From: Opisthocomus hoazin
Taxonomy: Eukaryota > Chordata > Aves > Opisthocomiformes > Opisthocomidae
DNA: 64,000 bases
Assembly (NCBI RefSeq): GCF_030867145.1
Contig: NC_134428.1
Location: forward strand, 26,141,320 to 26,205,319
Direction of reading: 5' to 3'
Part shown: in pieces, positions 1 to 11,935 of the stretch
Numbering within the stretch: the stretch's first letter is position 1
Layout: the number at the start of each line of letters is the position of its first letter
Translations under genes and position numbers: made by a program
The notes under the pieces: generated by a model
The model's input: the letters and a program-made list of their open reading frames with translations, nothing else
The model's database searches: none
Told to the model about the DNA's origin: nothing

Positions 1-1769
1 ATGTAGGAAAATAAACACACAGCCTTTGGGTAAGTGTTGGACGAGCAGCTCAGTCCAAAGCTGCGTACAGCATCTCCCTTGTTTACAGCAACCTGCTCCT
101 CTGGGCACCGGCGTCTCCAGCAGGGAAAGCCGAGGGTCTGGCAGGGGAAGCCAGGGACCCCTTGGAGACCTGAGCCGTGCCATGCTTGGTGGCCGTGGGT
201 TTAGTTGTTGGTGTCCCTGGAGGCCCTCAGGACCTGCTGCTGGACCTGGCAGGCTGGACACCCTGACCAGGACGGCGGGACGGGGTCTGTGACAGCTTGT
301 GTCTGGGACCAGTGCACAAGGCGTGCTGTGTCACCACGCGTGGGCAGCGGGACGGGCTGGCTGTGCACGCCTGGGGGAACGGCGTTAAGGCAGCGGGAAG
401 CCTGGGTGGTTTGTTAGGCACCGATGGCTTTGGAAGTAACAAGGAAGAATAAAGGGGATTGACGGATGGATACAGAAATCAATAGCCCTGAAATATTTCA
501 TCCAAAGCCTCCTCCAGGTGACTGCAGAAAATGTTACATCTAAATCAGGTTCCCAGATGGCCAGGAACCAATATAAGTTGTGCTGTTTGCTAGTCCCCCA
601 CGCTTTTAGATGAGGTGTGATTTAAAGGGTTTATGCTGAGCATGAAGGTGCGGCGAGGTGTGAGCCTGCGGGGCGGGCAGCCGGGGAGGCACGGCGCAGA
701 GCTCTCCTCCGGAGCCGCAGGTATTTATAGGGCTGGGAAGGCGCTGCAGGCAGGAGGGGGGCTGGGAGGAAGGGCAAGGGAGGAAAAGCAAAACTCCCTC
801 TTCCAAGCACTGGCACAGAGGGAAACGCTGAGACCTCTACACAGAAAGTCTCAAGGGACGGCGGAGTGATTCGGAGCTGGGTATCGGCATTCGCGAGGGC
901 ACTGGGCACTGTGGCCTGGCACCTGGCAGAAGCAGGGGATGAGGAAGGGCTGGGGCGATACGCCGCTGAGCGAGAGCGTCCCACACCCACCAGCGACACG
1001 CAGCACAAGCACCGCTGTAGTAACCTTGCTCGCGTCTCTGCGCAGCAGACAGTCCTGAGAGCCCGAGCCCTGACCAGGAGCACGTTCGACACGTGCCGCT
1101 GGGACAGCGTGTGGGGGGCGAGCTGAAAAACGCTGTAGGTCTCTCTCAGCAAGCCAGAGAGCCCAGCAAGAGCCCAGCCAGTGGGAGTGTAGGTCTGATG
1201 CCCCAGGCTGCCTTTGTGGCTACGAAACAGCGTACAGAAATGGTGTTTCACGGAAAATGCAAAGCCCTCACTATCCACGCCGGAACAAGCTGCAGTTGCT
1301 GGGCTGTAAAGCCCAAAGAAGTGTTTAAGGGCAGCTGGAAGAGGTAAATAGTTGTGCGCGAGGAAGTTACTCAAGAGGAGGTCAGCAAAAGGATTTCACA
1401 CAGTGCAAAAGCTACAGGGCCACAAATTCAGCTCAGCCAAGGCAAGCTGGCCCCGCTGGTCTGGCTGAACTCTGGGTGGCCGCAGGATGCTTCAGCTCTT
1501 CTCAGGGATGGGGACGCAGCCGCAAGCTGACTGGTTCTGCTGCAAAAATCTTGTTACAGTCTTCTCCCACTGATTTTATTTTTCAGTGTATTCAGTGCTG
1601 CAGTTTTACTTCCACTGCTAAAGTTTCTGGGCACAAGTCCAGACTGAAGGAGGAGAACCAGGCTGCCTGCTGTCCCCCCAGCCAGCCTCCCTGCCCGCAG
1701 AAGGCCTGGGGAGGGACAGAGGTCACAGCAGACACTGCTGTCCTGCAGGGCTCCGTCGGCCAAAACGTG
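1..1769. other. Intergenic, nothing recognised
   Basis: Mixed-composition sequence with no repeat family, structured RNA or convincing exon. Open frames up to 247 codons are present on the minus strand, but their composition is Ser/Ala/Leu/Pro-rich and they match no family I know. Confidence 0.5.
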
Positions 1770-2160
1770 AAGGAGCTGGGCTTGTTCAGCCTGGAGAAGA
1801 GAAGGCTGCGAGGGGACCTAATATATGCTTACAAATATCTGCAGGGTGGGTGTCAGGAGGACGGGGCCAAGCTCTTTTCAGTAGTGCCCAGTGACAGGAC
1901 AAGGGGCAACGGGCACAAACTGAAGCAGAGGAAGCTCCAGCTGAAGATGAGGAAGAACTTCTTCCCTCTGAGGGTGACGGAGCCCTGGCCCAGGCTGCCC
2001 AGGGAGGCTGTGGAGTCTCCTTCTCTGGAGATATTCAAGACCCGCCTGGACAAGGTCCTCTACAGCCTGCTGTAGGTGACCCTGCTTCGGCAGGAGGGGT
2101 TGGACTGGGTGACCCACAGAGGTCCCTTCCAACCCCTGCCATTCCGTGATTCTGTGATTA
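1770..2160 (+). mobile_element. CR1 LINE, 5'-truncated 3' end
   Basis: About 390 bp of the conserved CR1 3' end in sense orientation. It begins at GGAGCTGGGCTTGTTCAG, runs through the GGAGAAGAGAAGGCTG, CTTTTCAGTAGTGCCCAG and GGAGTCTCCTTCTCTGGAG blocks, and ends in ATTCCGTGATTCTGTGATT, the diagnostic CR1 8-mer tail. The upstream sequence is not CR1, so this is the usual 5'-truncated insertion. There is no intact reverse transcriptase. Confidence 0.92.
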
Positions 2161-2659
2161 AAAACCCCCATCTTGTTCAACTCATTCAGCTGTAGTGCTG
2201 CAAACGTTCCAGCTAGACTGTGACACATCGTGGCGTGAAGCAGTGCTCCCCAAGACCCCAGAGCTCCGAGCAAGGGTGCGTCCTCCTCGGGGGCAGAAAG
2301 CAGCTCGGGAGCTTCGGGTTTGTGGGTGATCTGCACGTGTCTTTTGTGCTGGCTTTTTGCGAAGCATGGACTCAGCCCAATGTTTCTGAACAAGAGCAGC
2401 AAAGCGTACACGATTTCCACGCTTTCCTGCGCGTGGCCGCAGGGAGCCAACCATCGGTGGTGGAGCTGCCACGTCCTTTTCTGACCGGGCACCGAGGAAC
2501 TGCTGCGTTACCAGCGTACCAGAACTCGCTGCCACGCAGGGCTCACACGCCTTGGAGGGCGTCTGAGGGGATGGGGACCCGTCGGTGGGTGCCCCACAAG
2601 CACTGACAGCACCCGAAGGCACCACGAAGGAGGTGGCACTTCAGCCACGTCGGGGCTCT
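2161..2659. other. Intergenic, nothing recognised
   Basis: Unique sequence between the CR1 tail and the orphan CpG island. No motif, repeat or coding signal is recognised. Confidence 0.5.
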
Positions 2660-2679
2660 GCCAAGGCACCACATCCCTC

Positions 2680-2756
2680 GAAGCCCCTTGGGCCGCCCCT
2701 GGCCCGCACCGCAGCCGCCGGCTGCGGTGCGGGCCAGGGGCCGCCCAAGGGGCTTC
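2680..2756. repeat. Near-perfect 77-bp inverted repeat (hairpin)
   Basis: Arm 2680-2716 pairs with arm 2720-2756 at 36 of 37 positions around a 3-base loop (2717-2719). The single mismatch is C2694 against C2742. The arms begin GAAGCCCCTTGGGC and end GCACCGCAGCC, and pairing stops abruptly on both outer edges. It lies at the upstream edge of a CpG island. It could form a very stable RNA hairpin or DNA cruciform, or could be a fold-back artefact of sequencing GC-rich DNA. Confidence 0.93.
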
Positions 2757-2924
2757 AGCCGGTCCCGTGCCCGTCGCCATCACGCCCAAGGCCTGCGGCA
2801 GCGCGGGGAGCCGCGGCCCCGCACACCGACAAGGCCCGGGCCCTGCTCGGGGCCCGACGCCGCGGCCTCCGCCTCCCGCCCCGGGCCCGGCCGCGCCCGT
2901 GGCGCGGGGCTCTGCGGGCCGGCA

Positions 2925-2938
2925 CCGCCCCCTGGCGG
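2925..2938 (-). promoter_or_regulatory. CTCF-like binding motif
   Basis: The minus strand reads CCGCCAGGGGGCGG, matching the vertebrate CTCF core CCASYAGRKGGCRS at 13 of 14 positions; only the third base differs. It lies inside the orphan CpG island. Occupancy is not known. Confidence 0.45.
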
Positions 2939-3318
2939 CCGCCGCTGTGTCTGCACCGCGCTGAGGGACACCCCCCCCCCCCCCCCGCGGTCAGCCCGGC
3001 TGCGGGGTCCACAGTCACGCAGCCCCCCCCCAGTCACAGCCCAGCGCGCCCACAGGGCCGTGGGAGCCCCCGGGGCCAGGGAGCCCGCCCGCACCCCCGC
3101 CGCGGGGCAGGCGTGGGGCCCGCGCGGTCAGAGCCCTGCCTGCCCGGTGCGGGGACGATGCGGGGCGGACGTTTGGCCTCCCCCCCCCGCCCCCGGCAGG
3201 ACGGGCTGCGGGGCCCGGTGCCGCCAGGCCCTTTCCCGCTCCCCCGGCCGGGCTGCGCTGTCGCGGCGGCTCGGCAGAGTGTGCTCTCCGCTCGCACAAC
3301 GCTCGGCGCCGGCCGGAG

Positions 3319-3560
3319 CTGCTGCTGCTGGTCCTGGTGCTGCTGCTGGTGGTGCTGGTGCTGCTGCTGGTGGTGCTGCTGGTGGTGCTGGTGGTGCTGC
3401 TGCTGGTGGTGGTGGTGGTGGTGCTGCTGGTGCTGGTGGTGCTGCTGCTGGTGGTGCTGGTGGTGCTGGAGGTGCTGCTGCTGGTGGTGCTGCTGGTGCT
3501 GCTGGTGGTGGTGGTGTTGGTCCTGGTGCTGCTGCTGGTGCTGCTGCTGGTGCTGCTGCA
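3319..3560 (+). repeat. CTG/GTG triplet-repeat tract
   Basis: About 242 bp made almost wholly of CTG and GTG triplets, in clusters of two or three CTG separated by one or more GTG. Rare interruptions occur (GTCCTG near both ends, GAG near 3468). All frames are open through it. The minus strand reads as a Gln/His-rich run of about 80 residues inside a 218-codon frame, the plus strand as Leu/Val, Ala/Gly or Cys/Trp. None is recognised as a real protein. The tract abuts the orphan CpG island. Confidence 0.92.
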
Positions 3561-3763
3561 GGCCCTGCGCGCCGGCTCGGAGCAGGAAGGTTTGGGTGTT
3601 CTTCTCCTGCAACGCTTCGAATCGCAGCCCTGCTGCTCGGGAGGACGCCTGGCTAACAGGAGATGGAGCCCCGTCTCCCTCCTTCCCCAACCTTTCCTAC
3701 CGAGACGGGAGTCTGCAGCCCAGCTCTGGCAGCCGCCTGCCCGGCTCTGCGTGCGGCTCACCT

Positions 3764-3784
3764 GGGGGGGGGGGGGGGGGGGGG
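3764..3784 (+). repeat. Poly-G run of 21 bases
   Basis: An uninterrupted G homopolymer of 21 bases. Such runs can form G-quadruplexes and are often mis-sized in assemblies. Shorter G runs of 11-13 lie near 15405, 22437-22449 and 28323-28335, and a 16-base C run at 2971-2986. Confidence 0.9.
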
Positions 3785-6700
3785 TCCTGTTGCGTGGCCC
3801 CTGCAGAGCCAGCAGCGGGTGTCGCTGACCGCCAGGCCCTCCCTCCCGGCAGGACTGAGCCCTCGTGCTCAGCGGCCCCCCGAGAGCCTCTGAAGAGGCC
3901 TCAGAGCAACAGAACCCTTCCTTCCCCTTCTGCGGTAACGAGAGAAGTGGGGTTAGGCTGGGCTTCAGCTCCACTGCCGTCCGTGCTGCTGGAGATCTCT
4001 CTGGGGAAAGGGAGAAGAAACACAGTAGTAAAACGCCTTCTGTTAGCCCCGGGACAGCGACCGGTGGAGGCTTGGTGGGGTGGGGGAGCCCGGTCCAGCA
4101 GCCGCAGCAGCACTGCCTCTGCCCAGCACTCGGGAGCTGCCCGTCCCCGAGGAAGGCAGCGTGCTGCGTAGTCCTACGGGCAGAAACTACCTTGATGCAC
4201 TTGCTGGGCTGGAGCTGGACCCATTCCCTCTGCGGGCTATGGGCTGCTGCCGCGCTGGCGTGATTGAGCGTGGTGGAGTTTAAGTGCCTGTCACGCTGCC
4301 TGGGTATATGGGGGCAATATACTCACGCGGAGCAAAGCTGGGTGGCAACGGCATCTCCTTTTATCTGCTCTGCCTGAAGGAAGAGAAAGAAAAGCAACTT
4401 TCTGTTCTGGGCTCTTTAATTTTGTGCAGCACTTTCCTGCCGCAGTGAAGGTGCTCGGAAAGCCCTGGAGAGAGACGCAGGCTCCCCATGCCAGCGGCCA
4501 GCAGCCTGCAGCTGGATCTGCTCACCCAGGAAAGGCTTTGCCTTGACCGTGGGCAGAAGCTTTGCGTCTGCCCGGGAGCCTGGCTGCCTTCGGGGCTGGC
4601 TGCGCTTTCTGCCGGCTGGGGCTGCGGGAGGCTCCTGCCCTGGGTGCTGCCCAGGGTGGAGAAACAACGGCTGGTCCTTGGCTGGAGGCAGCTCCACGTC
4701 TGCTGGATGGCGCGGCTGGCTCCTGGGGAGCGGCTGCCGGTGTTTGAGATCAGCCGCTTGCCTGCTTGCCTGTTTGATTCCCGAGCAGCAGGCAACAATG
4801 CGCCTGCTGTGATGGCTCAAGTTGTGTTTGTTTCTGCCTTTCTTCCAGCTGAGAATTCACTCTGTGAACTTTTCATCCTCTTCTCCTGGGGCAGGAGAGG
4901 CCATGGCTGGTGGAGCGGGCAGTGGTGAGCGGGTGTGTTTGCTGCCTGCTCACAAAGAGGCTTTCCCAGCTTGCAAATTATTTGCAAATTAACCTTGCAA
5001 ACTCGGGGCAGCTGGCGTCCCTGTCATGCACGGGGCTGCAGAGCGGCGATTTCAGGGATCCCCTCTGCTCCTCGCGGTGCTGGCAGCCCCTCAGCCCCGT
5101 CCCAGGCTGCACAGTCACCCCGGGAGTGGCGACAGATGGGACCTGGGGGCCTTGGGGGAGAGGAGGATTTGCAGCATGTCCTGTGGGGCTGGCCGGGACA
5201 GCCTCTGTGCGGGAGATCCTCATGTGGGCACAGAGAAGCCCAGACCAGGCTCGGGAGGAGGACCTGTGTCCAGCCAGCCTTCTCCATTGCCTGCTTCGGT
5301 GCAGGCGGCTGGAAAAGGCAAAGGAGAGAGGAGGGTGGGTGCTGCAGGACTTCCCCGGCAGGTCTGCGCACATCCCCGAGCCCGTGGGGAGCCTGGCCTG
5401 GCGTGCGGACCCGGGGACCCACGTCCCCATCGGAGCCAGGCCGGCGGCCGGGGCAGCCGCAGCCCGGAGCCCGGCGGGGAGCGGGGCTGGAGGATTGGTA
5501 TTCACGTCCCCTCGCCGCTAATAGATGGGACTCCGGGAAGCGCAGCGCCTGCACCTGCCGTTTCATTACACTTGGTTAAGCACCCTGTAACTATGACCGA
5601 TGGTGCTTCCCCGGGCGGCTGCTGCTCTGTGTGTTTCAGTCGTATTTTTGCTGTGCTGGCAGCACAGAGCCGAGCAAAGGACAAGCGTAGCTGTGCAGAG
5701 ACCTTCACTTGGGCCTCTGAAGTGACGCTGAGGGAACTGCAGCGAGAAAAGCAACAGCTTTGTAGGGAAACCCAGAGGTGGGGAAAACAGCTGCTGACAA
5801 AGCCATCGTGGCATGGCTTTCCGAGTGCCTAATGAAGGCTGGCACCGTGCTTGGGCACCTTGTCCTGCTGATGTGCTCCTGCCCACTCCATGCCCTACCT
5901 GCCAGGGAGACCTCCCAGCCTGTCCCCTTCTGTACACCAGTGACCAGGAACTGGAGTGCGAGGTGACCTGGTCCCTCCATGCACGCGCCGTTCCTCCCCG
6001 TAACAGCCCAGACCATGCCTTGCTCCAGGACACACTGTGAATCCGGCTCCTTGTGCCACGGTGCATCCATGCTGTCCCCTGCCTGGGGGACAAAGTCCTT
6101 GGAAACATTCCCATCCATCCCCAAAGAGCCAGAGCAAGTCCCGGTGCCACCAGCTTGGCACGCAGGGAAGCTGCTGGAACGGCACCGGATCCCACGGGCG
6201 GTGGGCTGCACTTGCACATTTAAGCACGCTGAATGTGGGCAGCCATTACCAATGACACTTGATTGAATGGGGGATGGATGCCTGGTGTCCCGTGGACAGT
6301 CACTTGATGGACATACTGTAAAGGACGTGCTGCCCTGATGAAGTGTCTCGGGGACTTTTCAGTCTCAGAGTGAAGGCAGACAGCGAAGCACCTGGTAACT
6401 CTTTGCATGCCAAGACTTGTGGTACAAGAGGAAACAGATGGTGCTTTGCATTCACACAAGACGAGAGCAGAGAAGTCTCTTCTGGCACTAGTGTGAGCTA
6501 GGCGAGGAGCAGAATTCTGTCTCTTCAGATAAAATCTTCCCCCAGATATGCTCATGTTCTGGCAATAAATTTTAAAAAGTCAAATCTTGGCTGTCCTTAT
6601 ATGTGCATCAGGCTTTGCCCTCATGGAACTGAGCTGCAACCAGCAAGAAAGAGCAGTCAACATCTTGGGGTAGTTCAACACCTTGCAGCCCCCTCTGAAC

Positions 6701-7019
6701 ACCTCTGCAGCCTTCCTGAGGGCATCACAACACTTGCAGAGCTCCCAGACCTAACTGCAAGGGTGACCGACAGCGTGAAACGCTCACACAAGCCACTCTA
6801 CACCGGGGCGTGGGCAGGTGCTGAGTGAAGATCCCCCGAGTTCCGTTCTCCAGCAGCACGGGGTGCCGGGGGTGCTGGGCTGGTGCCGGCAGTCGCCGGG
6901 GCAGAGGTGGCTCCGGGGCCGTACAGGGCTCTGTGGCTTCCGCGACGTCAAAGGAAACTTCGGAGCACGTTGCTGTTTTGTTTGCTCAGCAGCAACGCGC
7001 GGCCCGAAGGATAAGATCA

Positions 7020-7200
7020 CGAACCTGTGAGAATTGTCAAGTCCTCTCTTTGCAATAAATCAGCATCTCATTGCATTTGTAACTTCCCTTATCAGCCTAA
7101 TACAATCCTTATCCAAAAAGCACTAATCCAATTCCTCTAGAGAGATGCGTCTGGTTAGATTAATTAATCTGTTTGCACTGGAGATTTTCCTAACACTTGT
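7020..7200. promoter_or_regulatory. AT-rich island, candidate conserved non-coding element
   Basis: A sharply bounded AT-rich block between GC-rich flanks. It contains GATA-like CTTATCA, OTX/paired-like TAATCC and a TTAATTAA homeodomain core. Such blocks in gene deserts beside neural genes are often conserved enhancers. No conservation data were available, so this is inferred. Confidence 0.3.
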
Positions 7201-10200
7201 ACATCTTCGGGGCAAACTCCTCTCCGAACCCTGAGCTGTTCTGTCTGAACTGGGGAAGAAAGGGGAGAAGGGCGAAAGCATCGCCGAGGAGGAGAAACGG
7301 CCCCAGTGCTGTGGCTGCTCCCGTCAGAAGAGGAGGGGGAACGTGCGGTGGAAGGGATTTTGGGAAGCAGGGTGCTGCCCGGGGGTGCTGTGACCCCGCA
7401 GCTGGTGCAGAGCCCTGCGTCGGGCCGCGGCTCACCCGCCCCATCGGGCACGGCCGCCCCGTGCTCGGGGAGCCACGGCCGGGCGCCAGCCCCGCGCCCA
7501 CGCTGGCAGCGCCTGCCTCCCTGCAGCGTGGCCCATCTGAGCAGGGAGCTCTCCAGCGCTCTGCCGCACGGTGCTTTTCCAAGTTGCCTCACTTTTCATA
7601 CATGTTTTGATAAGCAGGTTTGCCACATCAAGCTAACCTAATTCCCTGCAGAGCCCTCTGTGCACTAAAACATGACAGAATCAAAACAGTGATGTTTTAA
7701 TTGCCAGTCGGGTATGGGCTCACCTATTTTTAGCCATTGTCTTCATAGCTGCCCAGATTAAACCTTTGGAAAATTACTAGTTTTGCTCAGATATTTGCTT
7801 AATTACACCAAGCTTATTGTGTTGGTCAGTGGTGCGCAGGTAAGAAGCTGGGGGGAGGGGGTGGGAAGGGCAGCGCGGGGTACCCCCTGCGTCAGGGCTC
7901 CGGAGGGCAGAGCCCCACTCAGTCCTGCCAGCCTCTGGTCGTCTCCGGTCTCCTCTGGCCGCCGTTCTCCGGGGCTTTGCGGAGACGGCAACTCCCGCAA
8001 CACACCGGGAGCCAGGGCAGCTTGGGGCTGCCGGCTCGCGCCCGGTGACCCTGGGCTCTGGGATGCTGACGAGGTGCCCACCGCTCTCCGGCCTGCCGTG
8101 CTCCTGCCGGAGCAGGCACCAAGGCACCCCACATCCCACCAACCACACAAGACTCTGCCGTCACCCATCAGCCGGCTTAGCGGGCAGCCAGGGTGCTCCC
8201 AGCTCCTGGTGCGGGGCGTGCAGAGGGCATCGCTCCTGCATCCCGGCGCGGCAGCGTCGGCAGAGGTGGGCAGCCTCTGCGCCGCGCGGGAGGGCGAGCC
8301 TGCAGACTGTCCCCGCGGGCAGAGGGCTCTGCTCTGGCGCGGGCACAGGACACGGCACGGCCGCTGTGGCAGGCAGATCTCAGAGACGGGGACACGTCGC
8401 TGGACACCGTCCCCAGGGCTGCTCCTGCTCTCTGGCAGGGATTAAAAAATATCATTAACGTTTGTATTCAGATATGCTCTCCCTGCCCCTTCTCGCATAC
8501 AGCAAGAGAGGTGATTTAAAATTTATCAGCAAGTGTCAAGATAACCTATGCAATTCAGAATCAAAGTGCAAAGACCAGCGCAAAATGACAGCTGCAGCAT
8601 CCATGGAGTCACATGTTTTATCCCAGTAAGTACACGAAAATTGCAATGTGCTTTTCTGCTATTCAGGCTGAAGGGCTCCTTTAACACAGACCATCTCCTG
8701 ATATCAAAGTGAATGATTTCTTTCATTATTCCTGGTTATGAAGCCTATTTTCATGTTATTTGTCATTTGTGAAGCAATTTGGTTTAAAGATGGCTTGAAG
8801 CTTTTGTACTGAGCAATCAGGGAGAAAGTAGGGAAGGAATAACTAAGGGGAAGATTGGGATTCCTCATCTGCTCTTGCATAACCAAATGCAGAAGCTGCG
8901 CTGCTGCAGAGCAGGGATCCGTTCCCCGTCAATTGGATTACGCGAGGGCTCCGAGGCGCGGGCGGTTTCCAGGCAGGTGGGTGCGCGGGAGAGCGGCTGG
9001 GCTCTGTCGTTCCAGCCTGCCGAGAACTAAAAGCACCTCTGGGACACGCAGGGAATTTAAGTGACTTTGGAGCCAGCGACTTTCTGCAACTCACAAATTT
9101 GGACTTAAGAGCCAATCAATTGTGCGGTTGTTTTCGCACCACCAGAAATAGAGTATGGATCTGCCGGCAAAATTTTAGAGGGACTTTTTATCCTCCTATC
9201 TGCAGCCGGGCTGCTATTCCTCATGCTGAAAAGCCAGCCGTAAGAGCGTCCTGCAAACCAAACCCCGTGCTGCTGCAGGGCTGATATATCGCTCACCGAG
9301 GAGTAATACCGTGGCACCAGCTCGGAGGGAAACAAGGGGTAGAATCAATTCTCCAGCAAGTGTTGTTTGATTTTGTCATAAACCCCTAATATTCTGTATT
9401 TAAAAACGTAGCTGCTCAGACTCGAGATGAAAAGCTGTGGCATTAAAATGCCACGGAGGGCAGCTGCAGCCAGCGAGCCCCAGCCGATGCCGGCTCCGGG
9501 AGATGGGCACAGTGCCCTCCTGGGCTGCTGGGCCGAGCCAGCCCCGAGCCCTGCTCACGCCAGGGGCCGCTTCACACCTCCGTCCCCGTGGGGTCCCTGT
9601 CCCCCAGCGCTGCCGCAGCCGGAGCTGCCAGGACCCGCTGTCCCCGTGCTGCACCCCGAGACCGAGCTGCTCGCCCGCAGCACATCCCCGCGCGCCCGGG
9701 GGGCTTTGGGGACCCCTGGCCTCTTGCACAGCCACGCACAGGACTCGAGGCGAGCGGGCGGCTGCCTGCAGCGCGGTGCTGGGGGCATCCCCATGGGGTG
9801 CGGCCAGGAACGCTGCGGGGAGCAGGGGGGGACGCAGCGGGGGCTGAGCAGCCGTGGTGGAGGTGCCCCGACATCCCGCCATCAGGGGCTTGTCCTGCGG
9901 CCACAGAAGGTGCTGCTGGCCCCAGGGAGCTGCAGGCACTTCCCACTCGAGACGAGCAGCTTTGCTCTGAGTACAGAGGTAAGAATCCCGTCGCTTCCAG
10001 GAGGATATTTTTATTGGCTGCTTGCAGAGAAGTGGCACCGCAAGTCTAAAAAAGCTACTGATGTAAGAGCAAATATAGGGAAGGAGCCTGCAGAGGCCCC
10101 TCCCGGCGGAAACAGATCCCATCTGCTCTGGCACCAGGCACATTTCAAAAGGGTTTTAGTCCAGTTTAAAGGATTTTGCTCTCTCTCTGTGCTCTGTATT

Positions 10201-10496
10201 TTAAGACTGAAGTGAGACAGGGTGTCGTGAGCAGGGTTTCATCATGCACACAGCAAACCCCCTCCCATGAGCGCAGCCGGCCACAGGGGAGCCCAGAGCA
10301 GCTTCAGCCAGGGCGTCCGCAGAGGGTCCCTCGGGGCAGAGGGGGGCTTGCTGCCCGTGGGGGCTCTTACCTGGAGAAAAATCGAGAGGGCTGTCATGGA
10401 ACGGAGCCAGAAGGAGAGAAGCCTCCTCCCAGTGCTGGGTGCCCTCTGCGGCCGGGTGGGCTCCTGCTGCGGGAGCAGAGGCTGCGCTGGCGGGGC

Positions 10497-10546
10497 GGCA
10501 GGCAGGGCAGGCAGGGCAGGGCAGGCAGGGCAGGCAGGGCAGGGCC
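10497..10546 (+). repeat. Short GGCA/GGGCA tandem array
   Basis: About 50 bp built from alternating GGCA and GGGCA units (mostly GGCAGGGCA). It is a simple purine-rich repeat and has no coding meaning that I can see. Confidence 0.85.
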
Positions 10547-11499
10547 TGCTTTCCCCACCGAACACCCCCCTGCCCCTGGGTTGCTGTTTCCAGCTGGAGC
10601 AGCTCCGTGGGTTCCATCGCGGTGGGGTCCGGCTCCCCAGACGGTGCCCAGGCTGCCGCACCTCGGTGCGGACCCTGTGGGGACAGGGATGCGGAGGAGC
10701 TGCAGGAGCCCTGAGCAGCTGAGGCAGGGGCTGGGGGCCTCTCCCCCTCCCCGCCTGCACCCAGGGAACAGCTTGAGGGGTCCCTTTGCTCCCTCTCTCT
10801 TGTCTGCCCGCGTTGCCATTGCGCCTCCCTGTCCCTTCACACCTCTCAGGGTCCCCACATGAAAAGTTTGCTGAGAGCGACATAGATGCAACAGTCTCCT
10901 TCGAAATGTGCTTTATCAAACTCCCCTTTCTCCCAGCACACCTGCAATTAATTCCATGCTGAGTGGAAGTCTCTGCTAATGCAGGCAGCTGGGGGGTGGG
11001 CTGGGGCGCAGCAGGTGATGACTGCACTGGAGCACTGCAGAATTAACTGTAAAGGCAGCAGAAAGGTAAAAAAGCTGCAGTAAGCGTAACGAGTCAGCAA
11101 AGCACAGTGCCAGCTCCCCCACGCTGCCCTACAGCCTGGTTGTTCCATCCCAGCCCCCCGTGCTTGCCGGGACTCGCCGGTGGGCACCGAGGACCCCGGG
11201 CACAGGGGGAGGTTACGTTGTGCCCAGCCCAGCAAAGGGCTCTGCTTGCCCGGCTGCTCCGGGCACGGCACCCCAGCTTCGGCACTGCCCCCCAGCTTCG
11301 GCACTGCCCCTCGCCCGCGGGCCTGTGACTCCCCAGTGCTGTGGCCCCATCACTGCCCGGCAGCAGGGCTGTGGCCGGGCAGGGAACCCAGCGGCGGTCT
11401 GCACGCGGGGGGACCCCGGGAGCCCTCTCCTCTCTGGGTCTGCGAGGGGACGCTCAGACCTTACAGCTGCTCCTGCAAGACACACACGTGTAGTGGCTC

Positions 11500-11935
11500 T
11501 GTTCGAGATCTCGTCCTTAAAATTACAACAGTCTAGAGACAAAAAGAAAGCTGATTCTATTGCTAAAAATTAAAGATACTGCTTCCTGATCATCGTAAAA
11601 TTGACTTCTAAAATAAGATACTTAATTAAATGTATCCATTCTTCTGATACTACTCAAAAGAGTTAAGTCCAGAAATGATGCAGAGATACTGTGGGATAAT
11701 GTATTCATGTGGATGGTTATCTTCCTCATAAAGGCATTATGAAAGTAGCAAAAGTAATTGCATTATATTTATGTCAATTCTCTTATTTAACTTGGCTGCA
11801 AATGAAGTATCCTGTATTGAACTGCAACCCATTTTAATTTACAAACCCAGCTCTGCTTTGCTCAGTAGTATTGCAACTAATGAAAAATGACTCAAAGGAA
11901 CAGATCTTTTCCATATGAATGCTCATATAGACCCC
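11500..11935. promoter_or_regulatory. AT-rich island, candidate conserved non-coding element
   Basis: About 430 bp of AT-rich, non-repetitive sequence with almost no CpG between two GC-rich blocks. It contains several TAAT cores, CTTAATTAAA and GGCAAATGAAG-like words but no open frame of note. Composition contrast is the only evidence. Confidence 0.35.

Larger units (their letters stand above)
2660..3320. promoter_or_regulatory. Orphan CpG island
   Basis: About 660 bp of very high G+C with CpG at near-expected frequency, unlike the flanks. It contains GC-box-like motifs, poly-C runs at 2971-2986 and around 3181-3188, and the hairpin at 2680-2756. In birds such islands usually mark promoters. 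No recognisable coding exon follows on either strand, so it could drive a non-coding RNA, be a distal regulatory island, or be compositional only. Confidence 0.6.

Noticed and set aside
3034..3690. A 218-codon minus-strand frame with a Gln/His-rich run, as a possible polyQ protein
   Set aside because: All frames are open through the triplet tract, and the flanking residues match nothing known. Kept only as part of the tract finding.
2585..4171. A 528-codon plus-strand open frame
   Set aside because: It crosses the hairpin, poly-C and poly-G runs and reads the triplet tract as Cys/Trp. The composition follows the DNA, not a protein family.
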